A stretch of 64,000 nt of DNA, taken from contig OY821775.1 of assembly GCA_963682175.1 (NCBI GenBank), positions 806,001 through 870,000 of the forward strand, written 5' to 3'. The first letter of the stretch is position 1, and each line of letters begins with the position of its first letter. Shown here one piece after another: positions 15,138-25,018 of this stretch. The position numbers and the translations under genes are program-made. The stretch is from Triglochin maritima (taxonomy: Eukaryota > Streptophyta > Magnoliopsida > Alismatales > Juncaginaceae). The notes under the pieces are model-generated. The model saw only the letters and a program-made list of their open reading frames with translations. It did no database searches and was not told the origin of the DNA.

Positions 15138-16970
15138 TCATTCTACCAAATTCCTTATCCTCTCAGACACCCTTGAAGCCTCCAAACCAATTCTTGGCAA
15201 TACGATCTGTATGCAAAACAATGTAGAATAAATAAATCAAATCCATAAACTATACTGAATCAAGTAACCCTAATATATGTATATATATATATATATACAC
15301 TTTGGTAGTAATTAAATGAAATGAAAAGGAAAGAAAGAAAGAAGTAATTACATGTGAGTGGATGGTGTAGAAGAGCTTGTCACCAACAATGGAGGAGGTG
15401 GCATTGACAACCTCAGCTCCTTCTTCCTCAAGAACACAAATGAGTTCATAGAACACAAATCTGTTGTCCAAACCACACACCAACACCACCTCCAATGTTG
15501 AATCCATGTCTCTAATCTCAATCATGGGGAACCTCAACTTCTTTGGTGAAGAATCCATGTCTGTTCTTCCAACAATATTTTTTTTGCTAGTGGTCTGGCC
15601 TTGCTTCTTGCTCTGATTCAGCTCCTTAATTCTCTCTTGCAACTTCTTTATGTACTCTGTTGCTTGGTCCAAGTGGTCTTGTTGTGTCAAACCTTCCTGA
15701 AATTTTAATTATTAATTCGTTATATTATAGTTGATTTAATTACTACCCAATTATATATAACTGAACCACTTAAGCGATTTACTTTCCCTTTTATAATTGA
15801 TTTACTTAATACTCTTTACATATATAATCTTGGTAGACAAGTGGAAAACCCCCTCTTGTAATTTTTTTCTATTTGAATATCTTTGCGATCGAATATTTTG
15901 AAATTAACTTTGAAAATGATTGGTATCGTGAAATATTGCCTCACGTCCACATGACCATCTCCAAACACACCCACCACTACTGCTTACGATAATATCTAAA
16001 AAATAAATAGGACCCACTTATATAAAAAACAAAACATCATTTTAGAACATGTGCATATTGTTTGAAAGCGAGTTGAACTCCAGTCTTCACAATTCCACAT
16101 GATGGTGTCGACTTTCTTTAACTCTAAAAAAAGTACAGGTCAAATCTTACACGTATTGTTTTTATTCTCAGATCTCAAATACTGTGGTATTTGTATATAC
16201 TTGAATTTTTTGGAACCACGCACTGCCTAGTTAACTTTCACAATCTTTTTTTCTTGTTCTTCTTCTTCTTCTTCTCAATATTCATAAATATGTGAACGGC
16301 TCAGTTTCCAATAACTTATAGTAAGCAAATGCTAATCCTATCCTAGAAATGTATAAATTTAATTACCACTATAAAGTTCTGCAGTTGAAGAAGGAGAATT
16401 AGATAATATACACAATATTTGAGATTTTATATAAATCAATACAGACATCAAAAGATAAAGATCAACAAAGATAAGTTGAGACAGAGAAAGAAAAATAATC
16501 TGAAATCATGAATAAAAGGAAAGTTGTTATACTCATACAAATAAGCTAGCTAGGTACTACATCATGAACCCATTAATATTTTAGTTAAGTAGGAAGAAAC
16601 AATAGATTCTAAGTTTGGCAATCACATAGTTTAAAGTCAACTTAAAACAAATGATCAGAACAAGTGACTGAGCTCAAGTTTGGCAAAATACATTCATATT
16701 ATCATAAAACGTGATATATTTTGAATTCTGATAAACTATAAATATAAGTCAATTTTTTTTGGCTTTTGGTTGTAATTAAGAAAAGAAAGATAAATCTATA
16801 TATAATGAAAAGAAAGAAAGAAAGAAAGTGTGTTATACCTTTGGGATGGTGATGGTGTCTCTGGGGATGAGAGAGGAGAGCTTAAAGCACAAACTCTTCA
16901 TATGCAACCTTCTATTCTTCTCCACAGTCTTCCTTTCCAACTTTGATGTTCCTTCACAATTCTTCTTCAT
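15138..16970 (-). CDS. BHLH162: bHLH transcription factor, bHLH162-like
   Basis: Exons complement(join(15138..15206, 15352..15696, 16839..16970)) give 181 residues. The start at 16970 (MKKNCEGTSKLERKT) opens directly before the basic region. The basic helix is residues 9-31, with E17 and R20-R21 in place for DNA contact but no canonical His at the first contact position. Helix 1 (FKLSSLIP) is in exon 1; helix 2 (QDHLDQATEYIKKLQERIKE) starts exon 2. The rest of exon 2 holds an ACT-like region (EVVLVCGLDNRFVFYELICV). Exon 3 gives IVLPRIGLEASRVSERIRNL and stops after VE. The intron at the loop and a third mini-exon match the architecture of this plant subfamily. A GAAAGA microsatellite lies just inside intron 1. 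Target genes cannot be inferred. The gene sits between transposon relics but is intact. Confidence 0.92.
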
Positions 16971-17833
16971 TTTGCTTCTTCTTCTTCCTCTCCCAAATTC
17001 CACCACAGAGATGAAGGGAGACAAGGAGGGAGGGATTGGTAGATAAAGACCACAACACAATAAAGCACGTGTCAATTAATTAATTAATTAATACTTACTT
17101 AAAGAGAGCACCTATCTCAAGGAAGCAAGTAGTTAAAGTGCATAAATAGATCTATCTACTTAACTGGGGACCCCATAACTCCCCCATCCTTCTTCCTTCC
17201 TAAGTCCAAACTAATAAAAGGTTAGGTGAACCCTTTTGAGTTTTGACCACAGTTACAATTGGGTGGTTGTTTTGAGGAGTAATACTAGGGAGGGAAGAGA
17301 TTAAAAAAAACATTAGTGCATATTTAATTACCATTTGTATTTGCTTTTTAAAATTTGAAAGCACAACATATTTTTTAGTTAAATTAATTTCAAACATATT
17401 TTTAACTCAAATGTGAAGAATTAGTCTCTGATTCTGGTCAATCAAAAACTAAAGATCTACCAATTAAACTAGTTTTAGTTGATGTTTAAATTTATTCCTA
17501 CAATATCAAGACGAAAGTACTCTTTTAATCGTAATTAGATAGTTATGCAGCAAACAAGTCCATTTAACATAAGTAATGATTCTACCCTCAACTTGTAAGA
17601 ACCTTCTCTTTTCAGCTCCCACGGATCACTTTACCATTGGCATCATATCTTCTTTCTTTTTCTTCATTAGTAAAATAATTTCTTTCTGCATCAAAGCATA
17701 TATACTTTTTTCTTTCTCTTTAAATGACATGTCCATCTCTTATAAGCTCTGTTGTAATAAGAAAAGCAAAAAATATATAGTGGCAGGTTAACGTCGATAA
17801 GGTTCGGTTTAGATCACGAGCAAAGTGAGTAAC
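16971..17833. other. bHLH promoter and AT-rich spacer
   Basis: This is the region upstream of the bHLH gene, with a TTAATTAA-rich tract near 17075-17095 and pyrimidine-rich tracts. No other gene was seen. It ends at the target duplication of the next solo LTR. Confidence 0.45.
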
Positions 17834-17838
17834 TGAAG

Positions 17839-18776
17839 TGTTGTTGTTTACCTTGAATATGTGATTAAAGTATTCGTGGAATAAAATAGACGTTCGGTCG
17901 ACCGGAAGTCATTCGGTCGACCGGATGTGTGTCCTGATTTGTCCAGCAACAGTGCATATCCATTTTCGGTCGATCGGAACGTAGGATTCGGTCGACCGGG
18001 CACACACGAGGAGCTGGGCAAAAGTGCATGTCCATTTTCGGTCGATCGGAACGTAGGATTCGGTCGACCGGGCACATACGAGGAACTGGGCAAAAATGCA
18101 TGTCCATTTTCGGTCGACTGGAACTTAGGATTCGGTCGACCGGGCACACACGAGGAGTTGGGGAAAAATGTGCCTGTTGATTTTCGGTCGACCAGAACTT
18201 AAGTGATCGGTCGACCGAGTATGCACTTGATCAAACAGGAAAAATGTCTGTCCCTTTTCGGTTGACCGGTAATCAAGTTTCGGCTGACCGATGGAACCTG
18301 TTTTTGAAGATCGGTCGACCGACGCACTCATTCGGTCGACCGTTTGACCCAATTCTGCCCACGATTTGCACATTTCTCCACACGATTTTGGTGCAACTTA
18401 TACTTGTTTTGACCTACTATATAAAGGTAATTTCGTCCCCCTTTGTAATAGAGAACAATTAAATTGATTGTTATTGTCTACTTTACATTCTTGAGAAAAA
18501 AGAGAGAGAGCATCATTGTTGATTCGGTGGGAGCAATTTAGCCGGGTATTCTCGCAGGTTGTTCGTGTCTCCTGTAAGTCTCTCTTTGTAATACGTTTTC
18601 TCTATAATAGATTTAGAATTGTGTCGTCCGTGGTTTTTCCCGTATTGAGTTTCCACGTTAAATCTTGCGTGTTTTGTGTGGTTTGGTTTTGTATTTGCAT
18701 TTGTTCTCAATTTCCGTCAATCGGATTTGCTATTTTGATTTCGTTGCGTACTTGGAATTGGTTTTAATTCCTAACA
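17839..18776 (+). mobile_element. Solo LTR, family with GGTCGACC repeats in U3; target duplication TGAAG
   Basis: The 938-bp unit starts TGTTGTTGTTTACC and ends TTCCTAACA, flanked by TGAAG on both sides (17834-17838 and 18777-18781). Its first half contains four tandem units of roughly 70-80 bp, each with two GGTCGACC-type palindromes (about 17890-18345). A TATA-type box (TATATAAAG) follows near 18418, then a transcript-like region rich in GT and TTT. This is the order U3-TATA-R-U5, so the element reads on the plus strand. A second member of the same family lies inverted at 43702-44543. The TGTT...AACA ends suggest Copia; that is inferred. Confidence 0.9.
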
Positions 18777-18781
18777 TGAAG

Positions 18782-19288
18782 TCTATCATCTATCCAACCT
18801 AATATCTAATATTAATAAAACATGCATGTTGCCCACGTGTTGTATATTATAACATCTTTTGCTTGAGATCTTTAAAAAATAATTCCCTTCAAATTCAAAG
18901 GGTTGAGTTTGAATGCGTATGAGTCAACATTTAAACAATTCACCAATAGGATAAAGTGGGTTACGATTTCAAGCTCATTCAATTAGGTAATTATGTCAAG
19001 TTCATTCATGATTTAAAACACGCATTATGATCAGACGTCACCATTAGTTACATGTGTTTTAGTTTGAAGTGTAAATGACATGGTTTTCTTTTCTTTCTCG
19101 TTACTTTTTACACCATTCGTGAATATTTCTTTGACATGCACATCACTATATATATATATATATATAAGTAACATTGATATCTCGGTTGTATAAACAACAT
19201 TAGGGATAGATAATTTTTGCGGGATTTGTTTGTTGCAGAGGAAGCTACAAGTAAACAACTCCAAATAGATTCTTCCTTGTTTAGTGGG
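18782..19288. other. Spacer with a TA microsatellite
   Basis: No gene was recognised. An (AT)n tract lies at about 19147-19167. The remainder is ordinary AT-rich plant intergenic sequence. Confidence 0.4.
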
Positions 19289-19685
19289 TGTTAGTGGCGT
19301 GAAAAGCTTGGGAAAGTGATTTTTGGAGTCAACGGAAAAACAGAGTAAAACATAATCCAGTGGAAAACAGTTTCCTTTTGACTGAATTATGTTGTTTGTG
19401 CACGTCTAGACAAACAACTTGGATACCAAAACGGACGACCGGACCAATTTCGATCGACCGAAATAAGTTTTTTAGTGTTTTTTCTGAGCAAACGTTAATG
19501 GTCGACCGAACTAATTTCGGTCATCCGAATCGATCATTCTAGTTAGGAATTTCGGTGGACCGAAATGTGTTCGGTCGTCCGTTAAAATCATTTCGGTGGA
19601 CCGAAAATGTGACGGTCGATCGAAAAAATTCGGTTTCCATTACTTTATAACCTCAAAAGCTGAGAAAACTCAAAGAAAATAGAAG
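19289..19685 (+). mobile_element. Truncated LTR with GGTCGACC-type motifs
   Basis: The sequence from about TGTTAGTGGCG carries a series of GGTCGACC variants (GATCGACC, GGTGGACC, GGTCGTCC) from 19431 to 19621. A TTTATAA box (about 19642) and roughly 40 bp of leader follow. It then breaks off at 19685, where the 106-bp copied segment begins. No 3' LTR end or target duplication is present. It resembles the U3-TATA layout of the other LTRs but is not closely alike in sequence. The left boundary is a guess. Confidence 0.55.
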
Positions 19686-19791
19686 TTAGATGGTAGAGCC
19701 ATGAATTAATGATTGAGGATTACAGCTTGGGAGTGATCAGAACTTTCAAGTGGAAAGCAAGTTAATTTGTCTTTAGAAAGAAAGGATGTTT
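19686..19791. repeat. 106-bp copied segment at a junction (filler-like)
   Basis: This is the second copy of 14748-14853, with one mismatch. It lies exactly between a truncated LTR (left) and a truncated Mutator/Ulp1 relic (right), which is how filler DNA copied during repair of a double-strand break would appear. Confidence 0.8.
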
Positions 19792-19857
19792 GAACTTGAC
19801 CGCAACCAACAAGGACAATAGAGAGGTGATCTGGATAGGCGATTGTGTAGTTTAACA

Positions 19858-20466
19858 CGCACCGACCTGAAGGAACTTATAACGCCTGGGATGGATATGA
19901 TCGACCAAACTATCGAAGCTATGCTTTCGGTTCTCGAAGAAAGACGTCCACCACAAAAAGTTATATGCATATCAACATTCGAGTCAGGATGAATTGTGGG
20001 TGGCCAAGGCAGAACAATTGATGATTTTATCCTCCCTAAAATAAAAGGTGTGTCTCTAGTAGAGACCGTAATCGCACAACCATGTTGGTCTGTAGGTCAT
20101 TGGACTCTGGTGGTTGTCCACGGCCCGTCCAAGGAGATCTTGGCGTTCAACAATATCTCTAGGAAGCTAGAGCGAGGTGAAGATCCAGAGCAGACCATAG
20201 GCGTACATGAATGCGCAGCAACGGATGTGGTTGAATACTGGAGGGACCTACTAAAGGTGGACTGACCCTTGAGAATCCTCAGGAAAAATAGCAAACGACA
20301 ACAACCGGGGAGCAACGATTGCGGAGCCTATGTTTTATACTGGAAAAGGTGCCTAATGCAAAAACTTGACCCGACGAAGGAAAAGGACCCCAAGAACATC
20401 CACTGTATCAGGGGTGAATTGGCGGTCATGATACTTAGGGACCGCCGTTCGTGTGTGCAGATCTGA
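19858..20466 (+). pseudogene. Ulp1-like cysteine protease relic of a Mutator element
   Basis: One reading frame runs from RTDLKELITPGMDMIDQT through to the stop at 20466, interrupted by only two in-frame TGA codons (19990 and 20263). The catalytic core of the C48 (Ulp1/SUMO protease) family is visible: GHWTLVVVHGP with the His, then AFNNISRK where the family usually has Asp (here Asn), then QQPGSNDCGAYVLYW with the oxyanion Gln and nucleophile Cys. Plant Mutator subfamilies are known to carry Ulp1-like genes. The neighbouring FAR1-type transposase on the opposite strand supports that origin. The stops and the Asp-to-Asn change indicate a non-functional copy. The N-terminal part is missing at the 19791/19792 junction. 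Confidence 0.85.
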
Positions 20467-20585
20467 AGTCCAATTTTTTTAGTGTTTATTTTTTTACACG
20501 TACAAATTACAAACTCTTTTTTTCGTTATTTTTTTAGTGTTGTGTTTTCTAAATGTACAAATTACAAATTCTTTCCTTTCATTTT

Positions 20586-21535
20586 CAACAGATCCACACC
20601 TTAAACCAAACAGACACATAACTTAAACCGAACAGATCCACACCTAAAACCGAACAGTCACACAACTTAAACCGAACATATGCACACCTTAAACCGAACA
20701 GACACACACCATAAACCGAACAGATCCACACCTTAATCCGAACAAACACAACTTAATCCGAACAGATCCACACCTTAAACGGAAGAGTCACACTCCTTAA
20801 ACCGAACAGATCCACGCCTTAAACCGAACAATCACGCAACTTAAACCGAACAGATCCACACCTTAAACCGAACAGTGATACAACTTAAACCGAACAGATC
20901 CACACCTTAAACCGAACAGTCACACAACTTAAACCGAACAGATCCACACCTTAAACCGAACAGTCACACAACTTAAACCGAAAATGTCCACACCTTAAAC
21001 CAAACAGTCACACAACTTAAACCGAACAAATGCACACCTTAAACCGAACAGTCACACAACTTAATCTGGACAGATACACCTTAAACCGAACAGATCCACA
21101 CCTTAAACCGAACGGTCACACAACTTAAACCGAACAGACACACAACTTAAACCGAACGGTCACACAACTTAAACCGAACAGACACACAACTTAAACCGAA
21201 CAGTCACACAACTTAAACCAAACAGATACACACCTTAAACCGAACAGTCACACAACTTAAACTGAACAGATGCACACCATAAACCGAACAGACACACAAC
21301 TTAAACCGAACAGATCCACACCTTAAACCGAACAGTCACACAACTTAAACCGAACAGATCCACACCTTAAACCGAACAGACACACAACTTAAACCGAACA
21401 GATGCACACCTTAAACTGAAGAGTCACACACCTTAAACCGAACATATCCACACCTTAAACCGAACGGACCAAACACTTAAACCGAAAAATCACACAATTT
21501 AAACTGAACAATGACACGACTTAATCCAAACAGAC
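20586..21535. repeat. Minisatellite array, 22-bp units (44-bp dimers)
   Basis: Roughly 950 bp is made of degenerate 22-bp units alternating between AAACCGAACAGATCCACACC-TT and AAACCGAACAGTCACACAAC-TT, so a 44-bp higher unit is evident in the best-preserved part (about 20860-21000). There are no unique spacers. The array lies between the convergent ends of the Ulp1-like relic and the transposase relic. Confidence 0.95.
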
Positions 21536-21625
21536 CGTGTATAACAACCATTTACAGATCCAAACAGATCAACAATTAGAAGTTTCTTGGTTTTACAAGA
21601 ACTAAAAATAACAAGAAATATTAAA

Positions 21626-23722
21626 TTAAGGAGGAAGTTCCTCGTAATACAAATTCATGTCCCAATCAGAGAAATCAGGATCCTGTCTCTCGAAGGGATA
21701 CATTGAAACCAATCGGGGTCTCTTATGAAGACAATCAAAATTTGATTGAGCTTCCTTCTCGTACTTATGGTGGAACGCAAGTTCGTATTGTTGAACAAAC
21801 TGCTTAAGGGTGGTCTTCGAAGTAAGATACTTGTCGAAAAAGGCGTTCATACTCTCGCTTCTCTGAGTAGATGTCATTCCCGCGAAAAAACTATCACCAA
21901 CAAATGCAGGTATCCAAGACTCTCGGATTGCATAAATCGATTTGAGTCAGCTATGGTTCTGCAGGTCAAAATCAAGAAGGAAACCCTGCCAATTACGATC
22001 AAATTCTATTGGGGTTTTGGAATCATATACAATCAATTTCAGATCAAATAACATGTGCTTCCGATACTGCGCCAGCAATTTCACGGGAGCCTTGTTCATT
22101 ATGTGCCATATACAGAATCTGTGTCTTGAATCTAGGAAGACATTCCTTACAGCAGCAGTAATGACGCTACATTGATCTGTTATGATGACTGGGGTAGTTA
22201 TATCTGCATAATAGGGGCAATTTAAAAGGAGTGAGTCATATATTGAAAGGTACAAAATCCTACTTTGAAAACTTTAACCGAACAGTCACACAACTTAAAC
22301 CGAACAGACACACAACTTAAACCGAACGGATCTACACCTAAAACCAAACAGACACAACTTAAATCGAATGGATTCACACCTTAAACCGAACAGTCACACA
22401 ACTTAATCCGAACAGATCCACACCTTAAACTGAAGAGTCAGACACCTTAAACTGAACAGATCCACACCTTAAACCGAACGGATTCACACCTTAAACCGAA
22501 TAGACACACAACTTAAACTGAACAGATCCACACCTTAAACCGAACAGTCACACAACTTAAACCGAACAGATGCACACCATAAACCGAACAGACACACAAC
22601 TTAAACCGAACAGATGCACACCTTAAACCGAACATGCACAAAACTTAAAACCGAACTGATCCAAATCTTAAACCGAATAGTCACACCACTTAAACCGAAC
22701 AGTTCCACCACTTAAACCGAACACATACACACCTTAAACTGAACAATCACAGACCTTTAACTGGACATAGTCACACCTTACCGTTCATGCATGACAACCA
22801 TGTTTGGAACAACCATATGTAATTTTCAGTGGTCTCAGAAGACAACAAAGCGCAACCGAGCAAAACTGACTCGAAATGATGATTAACTCCTACAAATGGG
22901 GCAAATGGCATGTCGTATTTGTTTGTAATGTAGGTGGTGTCGAAACATATTGCGTCTCCAAAATATGAATATGCAGCTCTAGAACGACAGTCAGCCCAAA
23001 ACACGTTCTGTAGTCTTCTTTTGTCATCCATGTCCATTACATAGAAAAACATGGAATCAATCTTCTGCATCCTAATGAAATAGTCCTGAAGAGCTTGTGC
23101 ATCACCAGGTCTCATCTTCAAATTTCTGACTTCGTTTATAACGTTCCTGCACACAGAAACCACTAAGACCACGCGCAAAATGTCGAACTTCAATTATGTT
23201 AGGCAGAAAGAACACAAACCTTAAATCTCTTTCGTTGAAAGTCAATTTGTCATGACCTCCAACCTTGACCACAAAAGATTACATGGTCTTAGCAGCCGAT
23301 ATCCCAGCAGTATCATTGCACGATATGCGTGTTTTGGCGACCTCAGGAACGGTTCATTTTTGTCTGAGAAAACGCATTTGCTCCTGTTCAAGCATGGCGT
23401 GGTTATGTTTAAGATCCACAAAGTTAATGTGGTAACCCCTTGCTGGGTTTCCAGAGACCCTTATCCGAGCAGTGCATTGGACTTTACTGGATAACCTAGG
23501 CTTCAATTTCCCTTGCCTTTGATTTGTTGGTGTCGTGCCCTCCTTGGAGCAAGTCAGCGTGACCCGTATAACAACACCACGATCGTAATGAGATTGTCTT
23601 GCCTTAACATCAAAACCACAAGAATCGACATAGACCACGTAAAATGTTTTGGCTTCTTCGAAAGAAGGAAAAAACATCTCCTCCTTAGGAACGTTTGCCG
23701 GCTGCTCCACTTGGGAAGACAC
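21626..23722 (-). pseudogene. FAR1/FRS-type Mutator transposase relic with a minisatellite in its intron
   Basis: On the minus strand, the N-terminal part (23722-23354) is a FAR1 DNA-binding domain (FEEAKTFYVVYVDSCGFDVK, then Cys and HNHAM at the end). It is followed by stop codons and a decayed linker reading TVPEVAKTRISCNDTAG. The core (about 23170-22782) has the first catalytic Asp in AICFDTTYITNKY. After an intron (22204-22781) comes ITTPVIITDQCSVITAAVRN with the second Asp, then FCIWHIMNK. A stop replaces the expected Trp in the NHS(W)LKSIYAIRESW stretch. The last part has STQRSESMNAFFDKYL and ends YYEELPP-stop at 21626. No start codon is evident and several stops are present, so it is inactive. 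The family matches FRS-like MULE transposases; the C-terminal SWIM zinc finger is absent. Confidence 0.88.
22268..22765. repeat. Second block of the 22-bp minisatellite, inside the transposase intron
   Basis: The same AAACCGAACAG-type units as at 20586-21535 fill nearly all of the predicted intron 22204-22781. They stop just short of the donor (AACG|GTAAGG on the minus strand) and the acceptor (TTATGCAG). The exon between the two blocks is free of the repeat. Confidence 0.93.
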
Positions 23723-23989
23723 ATTAACGATTTACATTGGAGTACAGAGGAAGGGCCACAGAAGAGAAGAGAAGAAAAAGAAGACGCATTTTGAGATGAA
23801 GATGAAAAGTCTTCTGCTGTGTAGGAGCGCCAAAATGAGGAATGAAGTGATTTGAGACGCACTAATGAGGGATGGATGGAGGCATGGAGAGATGAAGTGA
23901 TTGCTCAGGATATTTGTACGGGCAACCAAAGAATTGAGGGATAAAATAAAAAAATAAACTCTTTTCTCTGCTGACATGGAGCGTGCCAA

Positions 23990-24627
23990 CTAAACCGCGT
24001 CCTCAAGAGCGGCCGTGTATCATTTTCCTTCTAGAAACTTCAGCATAGCAATAAAAGAAGAGGTTAAGAGATGACTTAATTTTCCACGTCACGTCCACGT
24101 CACGCGAGAGGTGTTTCTGAACTTTAATTTAAGATATCAGTTGTTGACTTGTCCTGTTGTCCATAAGAACATGGCCTTTTCTCGTTCATCACCCAATCGA
24201 TGACCTCTCAACGAGTCAACGTGGATAATGCACTTGTGTGGCGCACATGCACTGTACAATGTGGTTCGTGACTTACGTGGGTAAAATAAATCTTCTTTTT
24301 TTGGTTTTTTGTTTTGATTTTCGTTTTTTGTTGATATGTTTGTTAAATATATTTTTATTACATTTTAGGATTAATTTATTTTGTAGCTTAAATTATTGTA
24401 ATACATTATTAATGGTTAATAATATTGTTTTGAATTATTGGAATTATTAATTAATTAAGTTATTGTTAATTTTTGTAATTATTAATTAATTCTATTAAAT
24501 TGAATGTAAATGAATTAAGTTATATATTAGTTGTTGTGGGAAAATATAAAATAATGGAGAAGAAAGTGAAGCGGAGGAAAGAAAAAGTAACGAGATAAGA
24601 TCATTATTAATGAATGAATAATGTAAA
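23990..24627. other. Spacer between the Mutator relic and the hAT element
   Basis: AT-rich sequence with no recognised gene. It probably includes the outer end of the Mutator relic, but no terminal inverted repeat or 9-bp duplication could be fixed by eye. Confidence 0.4.
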
Positions 24628-24647
24628 GATTGTAGCAACGTTCAGGC

Positions 24648-24735
24648 ACCGCCTAGGCGAGCCTAGGCGGCCGGCGGCGTCCGGTCGCCTGGGCGATCGC
24701 CTAGGCGGTTGTGCGACCGCCCAGGGCTGGGCGGT
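24648..24735. repeat. Left subterminal CCTAGGCG palindromes of the hAT element
   Basis: Several overlapping copies of GCCTAGGCG / GCGATCGCCTAGGCGG lie within 100 bp of the left end. Subterminal repeats of this kind are the usual transposase-binding sites of hAT elements. Confidence 0.85.
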
Positions 24736-25018
24736 AATTTTTTTTTTTTTTAAATTCAATTAATTTTCATAAAATAGATAAAAAAATCAGGAAAAATCGG
24801 GAAAAATAGAAAAAAATACACAAATATTTTCTAAAACTACCATACATGTTTAGGCTTCGAAAAGACACCTAGTTCCTCGACCAAGGCCTCACTAGGCACC
24901 CCCTCTACCCACCTAAACACTTAGGTATACAATTTATTGCTCAGTAGTACGATTACAAAGTAACTCAGAGTTCATACAATAGTAGATAAAAGAGAAAGTA
25001 GAATTACAAGCTAACTAA

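Noticed and set aside
17848..18202. Overlapping ORFs on both strands with repeated GRPNPTFRSTENG-type peptides
   Set aside because: They arise from the tandem GGTCGACC units of the solo LTR and have no independent support.
20586..21535. CRISPR-like array of direct repeats
   Set aside because: Units are head to tail without unique spacers, degenerate, and inside a plant Mutator element; this is a minisatellite.
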